Counted from the first letter of the stretch, positions 1 through 5,508 are shown. The stretch is DNA of 5,508 nucleotides from Flavobacteriaceae bacterium (GCA_002728075.1 PBVB01000115.1:1-5508); one strand, 5' to 3'. Numbers and translations are program-made. The notes: generated by a model from the sequence alone, not told the origin.

Positions 1-1
1 T

Positions 2-187
2 ACTGGAGACTGGGATAAAGCTGTAGGGACCAATTCACCCGGGCAGTCAGGCGACCCTAATAGTCCATTTTATAAAAATTTATTCAAATCATGGGCTCAG
101 GATGAATACTTTCCTCTTTATTATTCTAAGGATAAAGTTTTGACCTCAACTTATAAAAAAACCATTCTTTTTCCAGGGTCGAACTAA
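2..187 (+). CDS. Penicillin acylase family protein, C-terminal end (partial)
   Basis: This is the last 61 residues of a protein whose start lies left of the window. The frame is open from base 2 to the TAA at 185-187. It carries the C-terminal signature of penicillin acylases/amidases: GQSGDPNSP near residues 14-22 of the fragment, then an aromatic stretch, then SWAQDEYFPLYYSKDKV. In the family this resembles the GQSG-(D/N)-P-x-SPHY...W...GEY-x-PL pattern close to the end of the beta chain. Family members are Ntn-hydrolases that cleave amide bonds. They are made as precursors, cut to alpha and beta chains, and usually exported to the periplasm in Gram-negative bacteria. The catalytic N-terminal Ser of the beta chain lies outside the window, so activity and substrate (beta-lactam, acyl-homoserine lactone or other amide) cannot be judged. 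The Stealth-type gene starts 6 bases after the stop, so the two may be cotranscribed. Confidence 0.85.
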   Translation, partial: TGDWDKAVGTNSPGQSGDPNSPFYKNLFKSWAQDEYFPLYYSKDKVLTSTYKKTILFPGSN

Positions 188-193
188 AGTGTG

Positions 194-1189
194 ATGGATT
201 CTAACATTAAACCAAACATTTTAGTTGACGCTGTAATTACATGGGTTGATGGATCAGATAAAGATTTAATCAAAAAAAAGGCAAAGTACTTAAATAGTGA
301 AAAAGAAAGTAAAATACAAAATGTAAAAACTAGGTACAACCAAGTAGGTGAGATTGAATTCGTAATAAAGTCCATAATCAAATTTGCTCCATTTATTAAT
401 AATATTTTTATTGTAACAGACAACCAAACTCCCAAGATAATTGATAACTCAAATAGATGGAGAAAGGAGTACAGAGAAAAATTAAAGGTTGTAGATCATA
501 AAGAAATTTTTAGAGACTTCATTGAATTTCTCCCAACATTTAATAGCACAACAATTGAAACAATGCTACATTACATTCCAGATTTGTCAGAACATTTTAT
601 TTATTTCAATGATGATATGTTTCTAATTAAACCAACAAAAATTTCTGATTGGTTTAAAGATGGAATACCAATTGTTTCTGGTAAATGGAAAAAAATGCCC
701 CAAAAAATATGGTATTACCGATTAAAATACTTGTTATTTCCTTGGACTTTAAAAAGAGCTGGATTTAAATATTCTCAGGCTCATTCAGCACAAATAGCGG
801 GATTTAAAGGAAAATATTTTCTCACCTATCATAAGCCGAGACCACTTCTAAAATCCCAATTTTTTAAGCACATATCGGAAGAAAAAAAATATTTAATAGA
901 TCAAATAAAATATAGATTTAGAAATTATAAGCAATATTATTCTTATTCTTTAGTTTGGCACAAAGCCATAAATAATCAATCTCTTATTCTAAAAGAAAAC
1001 GATGATTTATTGGAAATCCACCGTCCTCATAAAATTGGATCTAAAAGAGTCATTTCACTTTTAGATAAAAATGAATCTGACAATTCGGTTTTTGCATTAA
1101 ATATTCAAAGTTTAGATCTTGTAAATAATAGTGATTTAAAAATTATTTTGGGTTGGTTGAAAACTAAAACCAAAATTAATTTGGAGTGA
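194..1189 (+). CDS. Stealth-family sugar-phosphate transferase (capsule/exopolysaccharide phosphotransferase-like)
   Basis: A 331-residue protein of the Stealth family, which includes bacterial capsule hexose-1-phosphate/GlcNAc-1-phosphate transferases and animal GNPTAB. These transfer sugar-1-phosphate from a nucleotide sugar to a sugar acceptor, forming phosphodiester-linked glycans. Counting from the GTG at 191, conserved region 1 is DAVITWVDGSD (13-23). Region 2 spans about 48-145, with SIIKFAPFINNIFIVTDNQ, VDHKEIF, LPTFNSTTIE and the acidic FNDDMF (139-144). A region 3-like part is at 197-224 (AHSAQ...YHKPRPLLK), and a region 4-like end lies near 300-323 (ALNIQSLDL...ILGWL). A basic, aromatic-rich stretch at 164-194 may touch the membrane. 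There is no signal peptide, so it probably acts in the cytoplasm. I chose ATG 194; GTG 191, directly before it, is equally possible. Other glycan genes are absent nearby, so the product is unknown. The family call is firm; donor and acceptor are not. Confidence 0.88.
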   Translation: MDSNIKPNILVDAVITWVDGSDKDLIKKKAKYLNSEKESKIQNVKTRYNQVGEIEFVIKSIIKFAPFINNIFIVTDNQTPKIIDNSNRWRKEYREKLKVVDHKEIFRDFIEFLPTFNSTTIETMLHYIPDLSEHFIYFNDDMFLIKPTKISDWFKDGIPIVSGKWKKMPQKIWYYRLKYLLFPWTLKRAGFKYSQAHSAQIAGFKGKYFLTYHKPRPLLKSQFFKHISEEKKYLIDQIKYRFRNYKQYYSYSLVWHKAINNQSLILKENDDLLEIHRPHKIGSKRVISLLDKNESDNSVFALNIQSLDLVNNSDLKIILGWLKTKTKINLE

Positions 1190-2684
1190 TGAGTTTTTCT
1201 AATGCCTTAAATGCGCTAGACAAATTTTCAGTTATATCAGATGCGATTAGAGAATTTACATGTGATTTTTTAACTGCTATATCAGCTGACAAACCGTGAA
1301 GGAAAACTCCAGAAATCATTGCATTGAACGGAGTATAATTTTGAGCTAAAAGCCCTGTTATAATACCTGTTAATACATCTCCTGAACCTGCAGTGGCCAG
1401 ACCAGAGTTTCCAGATGTGTTTATATACATCTCCCCCTTTGAATCAGTCATTGTTGTATAGGGACCTTTTAAAACTATATTTAATCCATATTTTTTACTA
1501 ATTCTCCTTTGCAGCATTATCTTTTCATTTGAGTTTTCAAAGTTTCCAGCAAACCTTTTAAATTCTCCAATATGAGGAGTCAAAACAGATTCCCTTGGTA
1601 GTTTTTCAAATAGACTCTTATCCCTTGATAAGATATTTAATCCATCTGCATCAACTACAATTGGATAATGCACCTCACTAATTATCTTTTTAAAATTTTC
1701 AATTACTTTTTTCGAAGTTCCAAGACCTGGTCCAATTCCAATAACTTTGTATTTTTTTATTTCAGAGCTAATCGAAAAATTACCTCTAGTGATTATATCA
1801 GATGTCATTGCTTCGGGGAGCGATTTGTAAATAATTTCTTTCGTTTTTTCATCACATAAAAAAGTAAGTAATCCAGCCCCACTTCTAAATAAAGACTTAC
1901 CACATAATATAGAGGCCCCATATTTACCCTCGCATCCTGTAAATAATAGTGCATGCCCGCAGTCACCTTTGTGTGTTATTTTTTTCCTAGGCCTATATAT
2001 TTTGGCAATCATATTTATATCAATCAACTCACCAACCCCCTCCATTCTTTTGTATTCAGAATTATCTAAACCAATATCCAAGATTTCTACATTTTTAATT
2101 TTGTCTAAGTATTCACTGAAAAAAAAAGTAAGTTTTGGAGCATGAAAAGTCAAAACCATATCTGGGATGATATGATTTGAGGAGAAATATGTATCTGCTG
2201 AAATACCAGACGGAGTGTCAATTGAAATTATTTTATTTTTAAGTGAATTAACAAAATTTATCAGTTTTAAGTATTTGCCCTTAATTTCTTTGTTAAGGCC
2301 TATACCAAAAATACAGTCAATAATTACACCTGAAAATTCAATTAATTTTAAATTGTCAAATTCTATTTTTTCTAAATTAAGTTTAATTTTTTTTGCATAG
2401 TTGAATTGATGATTGAATTCAGGAGATCCAACTTCATTTATATAGTAAGTCTTAATTTTATAATTTCTTAACATCAACTTACAAGAAAGTAAAATTCCAT
2501 CTGCTCCATTATTTCCATTTCCACAAATAATTGAAAATTTTTCATTTTTTTTATAATTATTTAGTATCCATTTTTCGACTGCTAGTACTGCAACCGACAT
2601 TAAATCTAGCGATGTCATCTCATTGTTTTCTATTGTCTTACTATCGAGTTCTTGGATTTCAGAACAGCTTAAAAGTTTAGTCAT
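1176..2684 (-). CDS. nnr: Bifunctional NAD(P)H-hydrate epimerase / ADP-dependent NAD(P)H-hydrate dehydratase
   Basis: A 502-residue cytoplasmic metabolite-repair enzyme. It epimerises R/S forms of hydrated NAD(P)H and dehydrates the S form back to NAD(P)H using ADP. Both domains are present in the usual order and at normal length. The N-terminal YjeF_N epimerase domain (about 1-215) has GNGNNGADG (55-63), DCIFGIGL (123-130) and IDTPSG (155-160). The C-terminal ribokinase-like dehydratase domain (about 225-500) has HKGDCGHALLFTG (238-250), GPGLG (318-322), VVDADGLNIL (343-352), LTPHIGEFKRF (368-378) and the nucleotide-site motif NSGLATAGSGDVLTG (426-440), with Asp436 as the expected catalytic residue. 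The first domain reads GNNGADG where most members have GNNGGDG. The ATG at 2684 is preferred over an in-frame TTG three codons upstream. The gene lies 12 bases after the DUF6150-type gene, and its 3' end overlaps the convergent Stealth gene by 14 bases. Confidence 0.96.
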   Translation of the reverse strand: MTKLLSCSEIQELDSKTIENNEMTSLDLMSVAVLAVEKWILNNYKKNEKFSIICGNGNNGADGILLSCKLMLRNYKIKTYYINEVGSPEFNHQFNYAKKIKLNLEKIEFDNLKLIEFSGVIIDCIFGIGLNKEIKGKYLKLINFVNSLKNKIISIDTPSGISADTYFSSNHIIPDMVLTFHAPKLTFFFSEYLDKIKNVEILDIGLDNSEYKRMEGVGELIDINMIAKIYRPRKKITHKGDCGHALLFTGCEGKYGASILCGKSLFRSGAGLLTFLCDEKTKEIIYKSLPEAMTSDIITRGNFSISSEIKKYKVIGIGPGLGTSKKVIENFKKIISEVHYPIVVDADGLNILSRDKSLFEKLPRESVLTPHIGEFKRFAGNFENSNEKIMLQRRISKKYGLNIVLKGPYTTMTDSKGEMYINTSGNSGLATAGSGDVLTGIITGLLAQNYTPFNAMISGVFLHGLSADIAVKKSHVNSLIASDITENLSSAFKALEKLITPN

Positions 2685-2696
2685 AGCATTCAATGT

Positions 2697-3026
2697 TTAA
2701 TATAAAAGATGAACTTTTTCTTTATTTCTCCACCCGCTTTGAGAAGAATATTTAGTAAAAAATATTTTTAAATCACTTTGTGATGCATAATCTACAAAAT
2801 AAATTTTCCTGTCTGCCTGAGATTGGTATTTTACGAAAAACCATTTACCCTCGTTTTTAATAGCCTGGGATTGATATTTAACTTTAAATACGTTAAGGTC
2901 TGCTTGAGACGAGTATCTAGTTACAAATACTTTAATGTCTGCCTGCGAGGGATATTTTACTGAAAAAATTTTCTGTGAAAAAACACAAAATGGAGTAAAA
3001 AATAAAATTGCTATAAGTATTCTCAT
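2697..3026 (-). CDS. Small secreted repeat protein, DUF6150-like (six Y-x-SQ-A/S-D repeats)
   Basis: A 109-residue protein of unknown function, resembling the DUF6150 family common in Bacteroidota. Residues 1-17 (MRILIAILFFTPFCVFS) look like a signal peptide with likely cleavage before Gln18. The Cys at 14 lacks a proper lipobox, so a lipoprotein is unlikely. The mature part is almost entirely six imperfect repeats, roughly [KN]-[IVWF]-[FY]-x-x-[KRD]-Y-x-SQ-[AS]-D. Their SQ pairs lie at 27, 40, 53, 69, 82 and 95: a 13-residue period with one three-residue insertion (KNEG region, 57-60). The alternation of hydrophobic and polar residues suggests one short beta strand per repeat. A basic tail, WRNKEKVHLLY, follows. 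I chose the ATG at 3026 because it directly begins the signal peptide; a GTG at 3059 would add 11 residues ahead of it. The nnr start follows after 12 bases, so the pair is probably one transcript. Confidence 0.8.
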   Translation of the reverse strand: MRILIAILFFTPFCVFSQKIFSVKYPSQADIKVFVTRYSSQADLNVFKVKYQSQAIKNEGKWFFVKYQSQADRKIYFVDYASQSDLKIFFTKYSSQSGWRNKEKVHLLY

Positions 3027-3043
3027 AAACTTAAATATAACAT

Positions 3044-3051
3044 CAAAAATA
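3044..3051 (-). promoter_or_regulatory. Possible Bacteroidota -7 promoter element for the DUF6150-type gene and nnr
   Basis: Read on the minus strand, 3051 to 3044 is TATTTTTG, a match to the Bacteroidota sigma-A -7 consensus TAnnTTTG. It would start transcription roughly 10-15 bases before the ATG at 3026. I see no clear TTG/TTTG -33 element at the expected distance upstream, and such octamers are common by chance in sequence this rich in A and T, so the call is weak. Confidence 0.3.
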
Positions 3052-3142
3052 TGATTCACATCGTGAAGAAATTATTTTAATATTTGAATTTCAATTAATA
3101 ATGTTTCAACATTTAATTATTTTTGACCTTTTTTTACAATTT

Positions 3143-3161
3143 TTGATCAAATTTTGATCAA
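3143..3161. promoter_or_regulatory. Perfect 19-bp palindrome, candidate operator
   Basis: The sequence TTGATCAAATTTTGATCAA has perfect 9-base inverted arms around the single central T at 3152. Each arm also contains its own TGATCA palindrome, so the two half-sites are 11 bases apart, about one helical turn. Size and symmetry fit a dimeric helix-turn-helix regulator. It lies about 115 bases upstream of the DUF6150-type start and about 295 bases upstream of the hydrolase start. No regulator gene is in the window. AT-rich sequence makes short palindromes common, but this one includes four G/C bases that match symmetrically. Confidence 0.4.
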
Positions 3162-3300
3162 TTTTATCATTTTTTGATCATTTTTTAAAAAATTTTATCA
3201 GATATATTCTTAATATATTTTCAACAAACGAAAAATTTTTACGGCTTTTAATTTTTTTAGATTATTTATTGTTGTTTTTTTGCCACTTTTGATCATTTTT

Positions 3301-3370
3301 CATCTTTTTTTATCCTTTTTCATCATTTTTTATCCTTTTTTCATCATTTTTTATCCTTTTTCATCATTTT
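3301..3370. repeat. Tandem repeat of 20-21 bp with helically phased T-tracts
   Basis: Three full units lie at 3301-3320, 3321-3341 and 3342-3361, followed by a partial unit to about 3370. The unit reads CATCA-T6-ATCC-T5/6, and the first copy has CATCT instead of CATCA. Each unit contains two T-tracts, so the CATC/ATCC breaks fall at 3301, 3312, 3321, 3332, 3342, 3353 and 3362, every 9-11 bases. Tracts of A or T phased at one helical turn are known to bend DNA. Unit length varies by one T, as expected for replication slippage. The minus-strand reading is broken by a stop in each unit, so it is not coding. Confidence 0.8.
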
Positions 3371-3456
3371 GTTTTTTTAATAAAGAGAAAATAATTTAAC
3401 ATTTTCAAAAATTTCAATAGTTTTACTTTAACTATAAACAAATTCATGATATTGTT

Positions 3457-4779
3457 ATGAGCAAACCTTTGATTGAGAAGGCACAAAAAATACTTCTTAA
3501 TAACCACCAAAAAGGAGGATTTACAATTCCAACTGAAAAACTTTATCCATTTCAATGGATGTGGGACTCTGGATTTATAGCCCTAGGCTTTGCCCATTTT
3601 GATATTGAAAAAGCCAAGAGTGAAATTAACAACTTACTTAGTGCTCAATGGGAAAATGGTTTCATACCTCATATTGTATTTCATACCAAAGCTGATACGT
3701 ATTTCCCTGGTCCTGAATTCTTTCAATCCGAGCGTAGTAAATTTTCATCAAAAAAATTTAAAACTTCTGGAATTACTCAACCACCTGTTTTTGGATTTGT
3801 TTTAGAAAAGATTTACCAAATTGTAGATGATAAAAAGGATTTTCTAAAATTTATAAAAACTCAAATTGATAAGGTGTATTTTAATCATGTTTACTTTTAC
3901 GAAAATAGAGATGTAAACAACGAAGGTCTTGTCTACATATATCATAACTGGGAATCTGGTACGGATAACTCTCCTTTGTGGGACAGTATTTGGAAGACCA
4001 TGAATCCTCCAGATTATAAATTTGAAAGAAAAGATACAAATCACGTTGATTCCACCCAACGTCCAACTAAAAGGGAATATGATCATTACATTCATCTTCT
4101 TGAGATAGCAAAAAATCACAAATATGATGACAAAAAAATTGCTGAGTTTTCTCCATTTTTAGTTCTAGATCCACTATTTAATTCAATGCTTTTAAAATCA
4201 AATCAGTCACTAATTAATTTATATTCAATTATTGGGGGAGAAGAAAAGAAAATTGAATTTTTAGAAAATAAACAGAGCCACGGAATAAACTCACTAAATA
4301 AAAAATTATATGATTCAAAACTTGGAGCATATGTTTACTATGATTTAAGAAATAGCAAAAAATTAAAAGGGATCTCATCTTCATCTTTTTCCCCTTTGTT
4401 TTGTGGGGCACCAGATGAAAGAATTTCTAAACAATTAGAAAAAACATTCAATGAAAAGTTTAGCACAGGAGATAAATATATATGTGCCTCTTTTGATACC
4501 TCAAGTGAAAGCTTTAATCCTAAAAAATATTGGAGAGGTCCAGTTTGGTTAAATTTAAATTGGATATTATTTCATGGGTTCAATGAATATGGACTTTTTG
4601 ATATATCTAAAAGAATAAAAAAAGATTCAATAGATTTGATTGAGAATGAGGGGTTTTATGAGTATTTTGACCCAACAAACAAAAGCGATAAAAATAAAAA
4701 AAGGGCATGCGGGAGTAACAACTTTTCTTGGACTGCTGCGCTTTATTTAGATTTTTATAAGAGGGAAACTAAGAATTAA
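3457..4779 (+). CDS. Compact GH63-like glycoside hydrolase (glucosylglycerate/mannosylglycerate hydrolase type)
   Basis: A 440-residue protein with the (alpha/alpha)6-barrel motifs of the short GH63-like hydrolases, whose characterised members cleave glucosylglycerate or mannosylglycerate by inversion. Length matches that group rather than the much longer YgjK or eukaryotic glucosidase I. Motifs in order: FQWMWDSGFIALG (32-44), NGFIPHIVF (67-75), TQPPVFGFVLEKIY (107-120), NWESGTDNSPLWD (164-176), YWRGPVWLNLNW (358-369), FYEYFDP (400-406) and GSNNFSWTAALYLD (419-432). By analogy with the family, Asp170 is the likely general acid and Glu402 the likely base. There is no signal peptide, so it should be cytoplasmic. 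The start at ATG 3457 comes shortly before the first conserved motif. The sodium:solute symporter begins 12 bases after the TAA, suggesting that imported glycoside is hydrolysed inside the cell. The substrate is not proven by sequence; another small alpha-glycoside is possible. Confidence 0.85.
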   Translation: MSKPLIEKAQKILLNNHQKGGFTIPTEKLYPFQWMWDSGFIALGFAHFDIEKAKSEINNLLSAQWENGFIPHIVFHTKADTYFPGPEFFQSERSKFSSKKFKTSGITQPPVFGFVLEKIYQIVDDKKDFLKFIKTQIDKVYFNHVYFYENRDVNNEGLVYIYHNWESGTDNSPLWDSIWKTMNPPDYKFERKDTNHVDSTQRPTKREYDHYIHLLEIAKNHKYDDKKIAEFSPFLVLDPLFNSMLLKSNQSLINLYSIIGGEEKKIEFLENKQSHGINSLNKKLYDSKLGAYVYYDLRNSKKLKGISSSSFSPLFCGAPDERISKQLEKTFNEKFSTGDKYICASFDTSSESFNPKKYWRGPVWLNLNWILFHGFNEYGLFDISKRIKKDSIDLIENEGFYEYFDPTNKSDKNKKRACGSNNFSWTAALYLDFYKRETKN

Positions 4780-4791
4780 ATTTTTATAAAA

Positions 4792-5508
4792 ATGACATCT
4801 ATTGATTATATAATTATTTTCTTGTATCTAACTATATTTTTAGCAATTGGTTTCTTCTTTAAAGAAAATAAAAGCTCGAAGGATTATTTTTTAGGTGGTA
4901 GATCTGTAGGCTGGGGGCCACTTACATTATCAACAATGGCTACACAACTTTCCGCTATTAGTTTTATTTCAGCACCAGCTTTTGTGGGATTGAAAAATGG
5001 AGGAGGAATGCAGTGGCTAACATTTGAGTTTGGTGTACCTCTCGCGATGGCATTTTTAATGATAGCAATTGTTCCAACTTTATATAAATCTGGTGTTGTT
5101 AGCGTTTATGAATATTTAGAAAACAGATTTGATGCATCCTCAAGGTTATTGATAAGTTTTGTTTTTCAAATAAGTAGATCCGTAGCAACAGGAGTAATGA
5201 TTTACACTATGGCTCTTATTTTACAGGCTACGGTAGGTATTGATTATTGGTTATCAATTCTTCTAATTGGCATAATCACACTTATATACTCATTTCAAGG
5301 AGGAATGAAAGCAGTTATATGGGGCGATGTAATTCAAATGATAATTTTATTTATAGGAATTATAATTTGCCTATTTTTTGGATTGAATGAATTAGGCGGA
5401 ATTGAAAAGTTCTTTGAACTAGTAGACAAAGAAAGATTAGAAGTAGTAAATTTTGAAAAGTTGGGATTTAGCAATATTTCTAAAAATGACGAATTTGGAT
5501 TTTGGCCA
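4792..5508 (+). CDS. Sodium:solute symporter (SSS family), N-terminal part (partial)
   Basis: An open frame from ATG 4792 to the window edge gives 239 residues, about the first 40-50% of a sodium-coupled symporter of the LeuT-like fold. Predicted membrane segments lie near 4-23, 42-66, 77-97, 118-146, 152-168 and 178-198. Family hallmarks are KDYFLGGRSVGWGPLTLS (30-47), MATQLSAISFISAPAF (49-64), FEFGVPLAM (78-86), VVSVYEYLENRFD (102-114), SRSVATGVMIY (128-138) and the signature YSFQGGMKAVIWGDVIQM (166-183). A soluble stretch starts near 200. The motif after the GG reads WGDVIQ where many relatives have WTDVIQ. The ATG follows an A/T-rich leader (TTTTTATAAAA) rather than a Shine-Dalgarno site. 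It lies 12 bases behind the glycoside hydrolase, so the two are probably one operon. It would bring a sugar-like or organic solute into the cytoplasm; the substrate cannot be read from this part. Confidence 0.93.
   Translation, partial: MTSIDYIIIFLYLTIFLAIGFFFKENKSSKDYFLGGRSVGWGPLTLSTMATQLSAISFISAPAFVGLKNGGGMQWLTFEFGVPLAMAFLMIAIVPTLYKSGVVSVYEYLENRFDASSRLLISFVFQISRSVATGVMIYTMALILQATVGIDYWLSILLIGIITLIYSFQGGMKAVIWGDVIQMIILFIGIIICLFFGLNELGGIEKFFELVDKERLEVVNFEKLGFSNISKNDEFGFWP

Larger units (their letters stand above)
3027..3456. other. Divergent, extremely T-rich intergenic region
   Basis: This 430-base stretch separates the divergent starts of the DUF6150-type gene (minus) and the glycoside hydrolase gene (plus), so it should contain promoters for both. 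I see no coding sequence, tRNA or rRNA. From about 3120 to 3380 the plus strand is dominated by T runs. It contains a 19-bp palindrome (3143-3161), TGATCA hexamers at 3144, 3155, 3175 and 3290, a TTTTTTAAAAAA self-complementary block (3181-3192), and a 20-21 bp tandem repeat (3301-3370). The only -7-like match before the hydrolase is TAGTTTTA at 3418-3425, which lacks the final G and a -33 partner, so I do not call a promoter there. No GC-rich hairpin of terminator type is visible. Confidence 0.7.

Noticed and set aside
184..435. An 83-residue open frame on the minus strand with a hydrophobic stretch
   Set aside because: It lies opposite the conserved N-terminal region of the Stealth gene. 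The hydrophobic look arises from the complement of AT-rich coding sequence.
2697..3059. Longer version of the DUF6150-type protein starting at GTG 3059
   Set aside because: The extra 11 residues would precede a normal signal peptide that starts at ATG 3026, and they overlap the possible -7 promoter element.
3181..3192. TTTTTTAAAAAA block as a rho-independent terminator
   Set aside because: It has no G/C-containing stem and no loop; as RNA it would form only a very weak A-U pairing. It is better read as part of the A/T-tract region.
3301..3370. Regular repeats that could suggest a CRISPR array
   Set aside because: Units of 20-21 bases follow one another directly with no unique spacers, are almost pure T with CATC/ATCC breaks, and no cas gene is near. 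It is a simple tandem repeat.
3285..3375. Lys/Met-rich reading (MMKKDKK type) on the minus strand of the repeat
   Set aside because: The frame meets a TGA within each repeat unit, so it cannot be translated through.
3364..3555. Minus-strand open frame across the start of the hydrolase gene
   Set aside because: It overlaps the T-rich repeat and the conserved FQWMWDSGF region of the hydrolase and shows no domain, so it is not a gene.
3844..4119. Open frames on the minus strand inside the glycoside hydrolase gene (also 3881-4066 and 4229-4411)
   Set aside because: They lie within a gene with clear family motifs on the plus strand and their products show no recognisable motif. They are frame shadows.

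Overview
The window is strongly AT-rich (clearly below 40% GC by eye). It looks like a chromosomal piece of a low-GC Bacteroidota bacterium, most likely a marine Flavobacteriia-type organism. The reasons are a six-repeat protein of the DUF6150 type (Y-x-SQ-A/S-D repeats), which is typical of Bacteroidota; start codons preceded by A/T-rich stretches rather than clear Shine-Dalgarno sites; mostly TAA stops; and one possible TAnnTTTG -7 element. The lineage is an inference, because no rRNA or other marker gene is present.

Layout. (1) Positions 2-187, + strand: the last 61 codons of a penicillin acylase (Ntn-hydrolase) family protein that runs in from the left. (2) 194-1189, +: a Stealth-family sugar-phosphate transferase, beginning 6 bases after the acylase stop. 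(3) 2684-1176, - strand: a full-length bifunctional NAD(P)H-hydrate epimerase/dehydratase (nnr). Its 3' end overlaps the end of the Stealth gene by 14 bases. (4) 3026-2697, -: a small secreted DUF6150-type repeat protein, 12 bases upstream of nnr and probably its operon partner. (5) 3027-3456: a divergent, extremely T-rich intergenic region of 430 bases. It holds a perfect 19-bp palindrome, four TGATCA sites, and about 70 bases of 20-21 bp tandem repeats with T-tracts spaced at about one helical turn. (6) 3457-4779, +: a compact cytoplasmic glycoside hydrolase related to glucosylglycerate/mannosylglycerate hydrolases (GH63-like). (7) 4792 to the window end, +: the first 239 codons of a sodium:solute symporter (SSS family), 12 bases after the hydrolase.

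How the genes may work together. The hydrolase and symporter form a tight pair that suits uptake of a small glycoside followed by hydrolysis in the cytoplasm. The substrate could be a compatible solute such as glucosylglycerate, but this is inferred from family and context. Nnr repairs hydrated NAD(P)H, and its pairing with a secreted repeat protein has no obvious explanation. Nothing here amounts to a complete new system. The most interesting items are the phased T-tract/palindrome region, the repeat protein-nnr pair, and the hydrolase-symporter pair.
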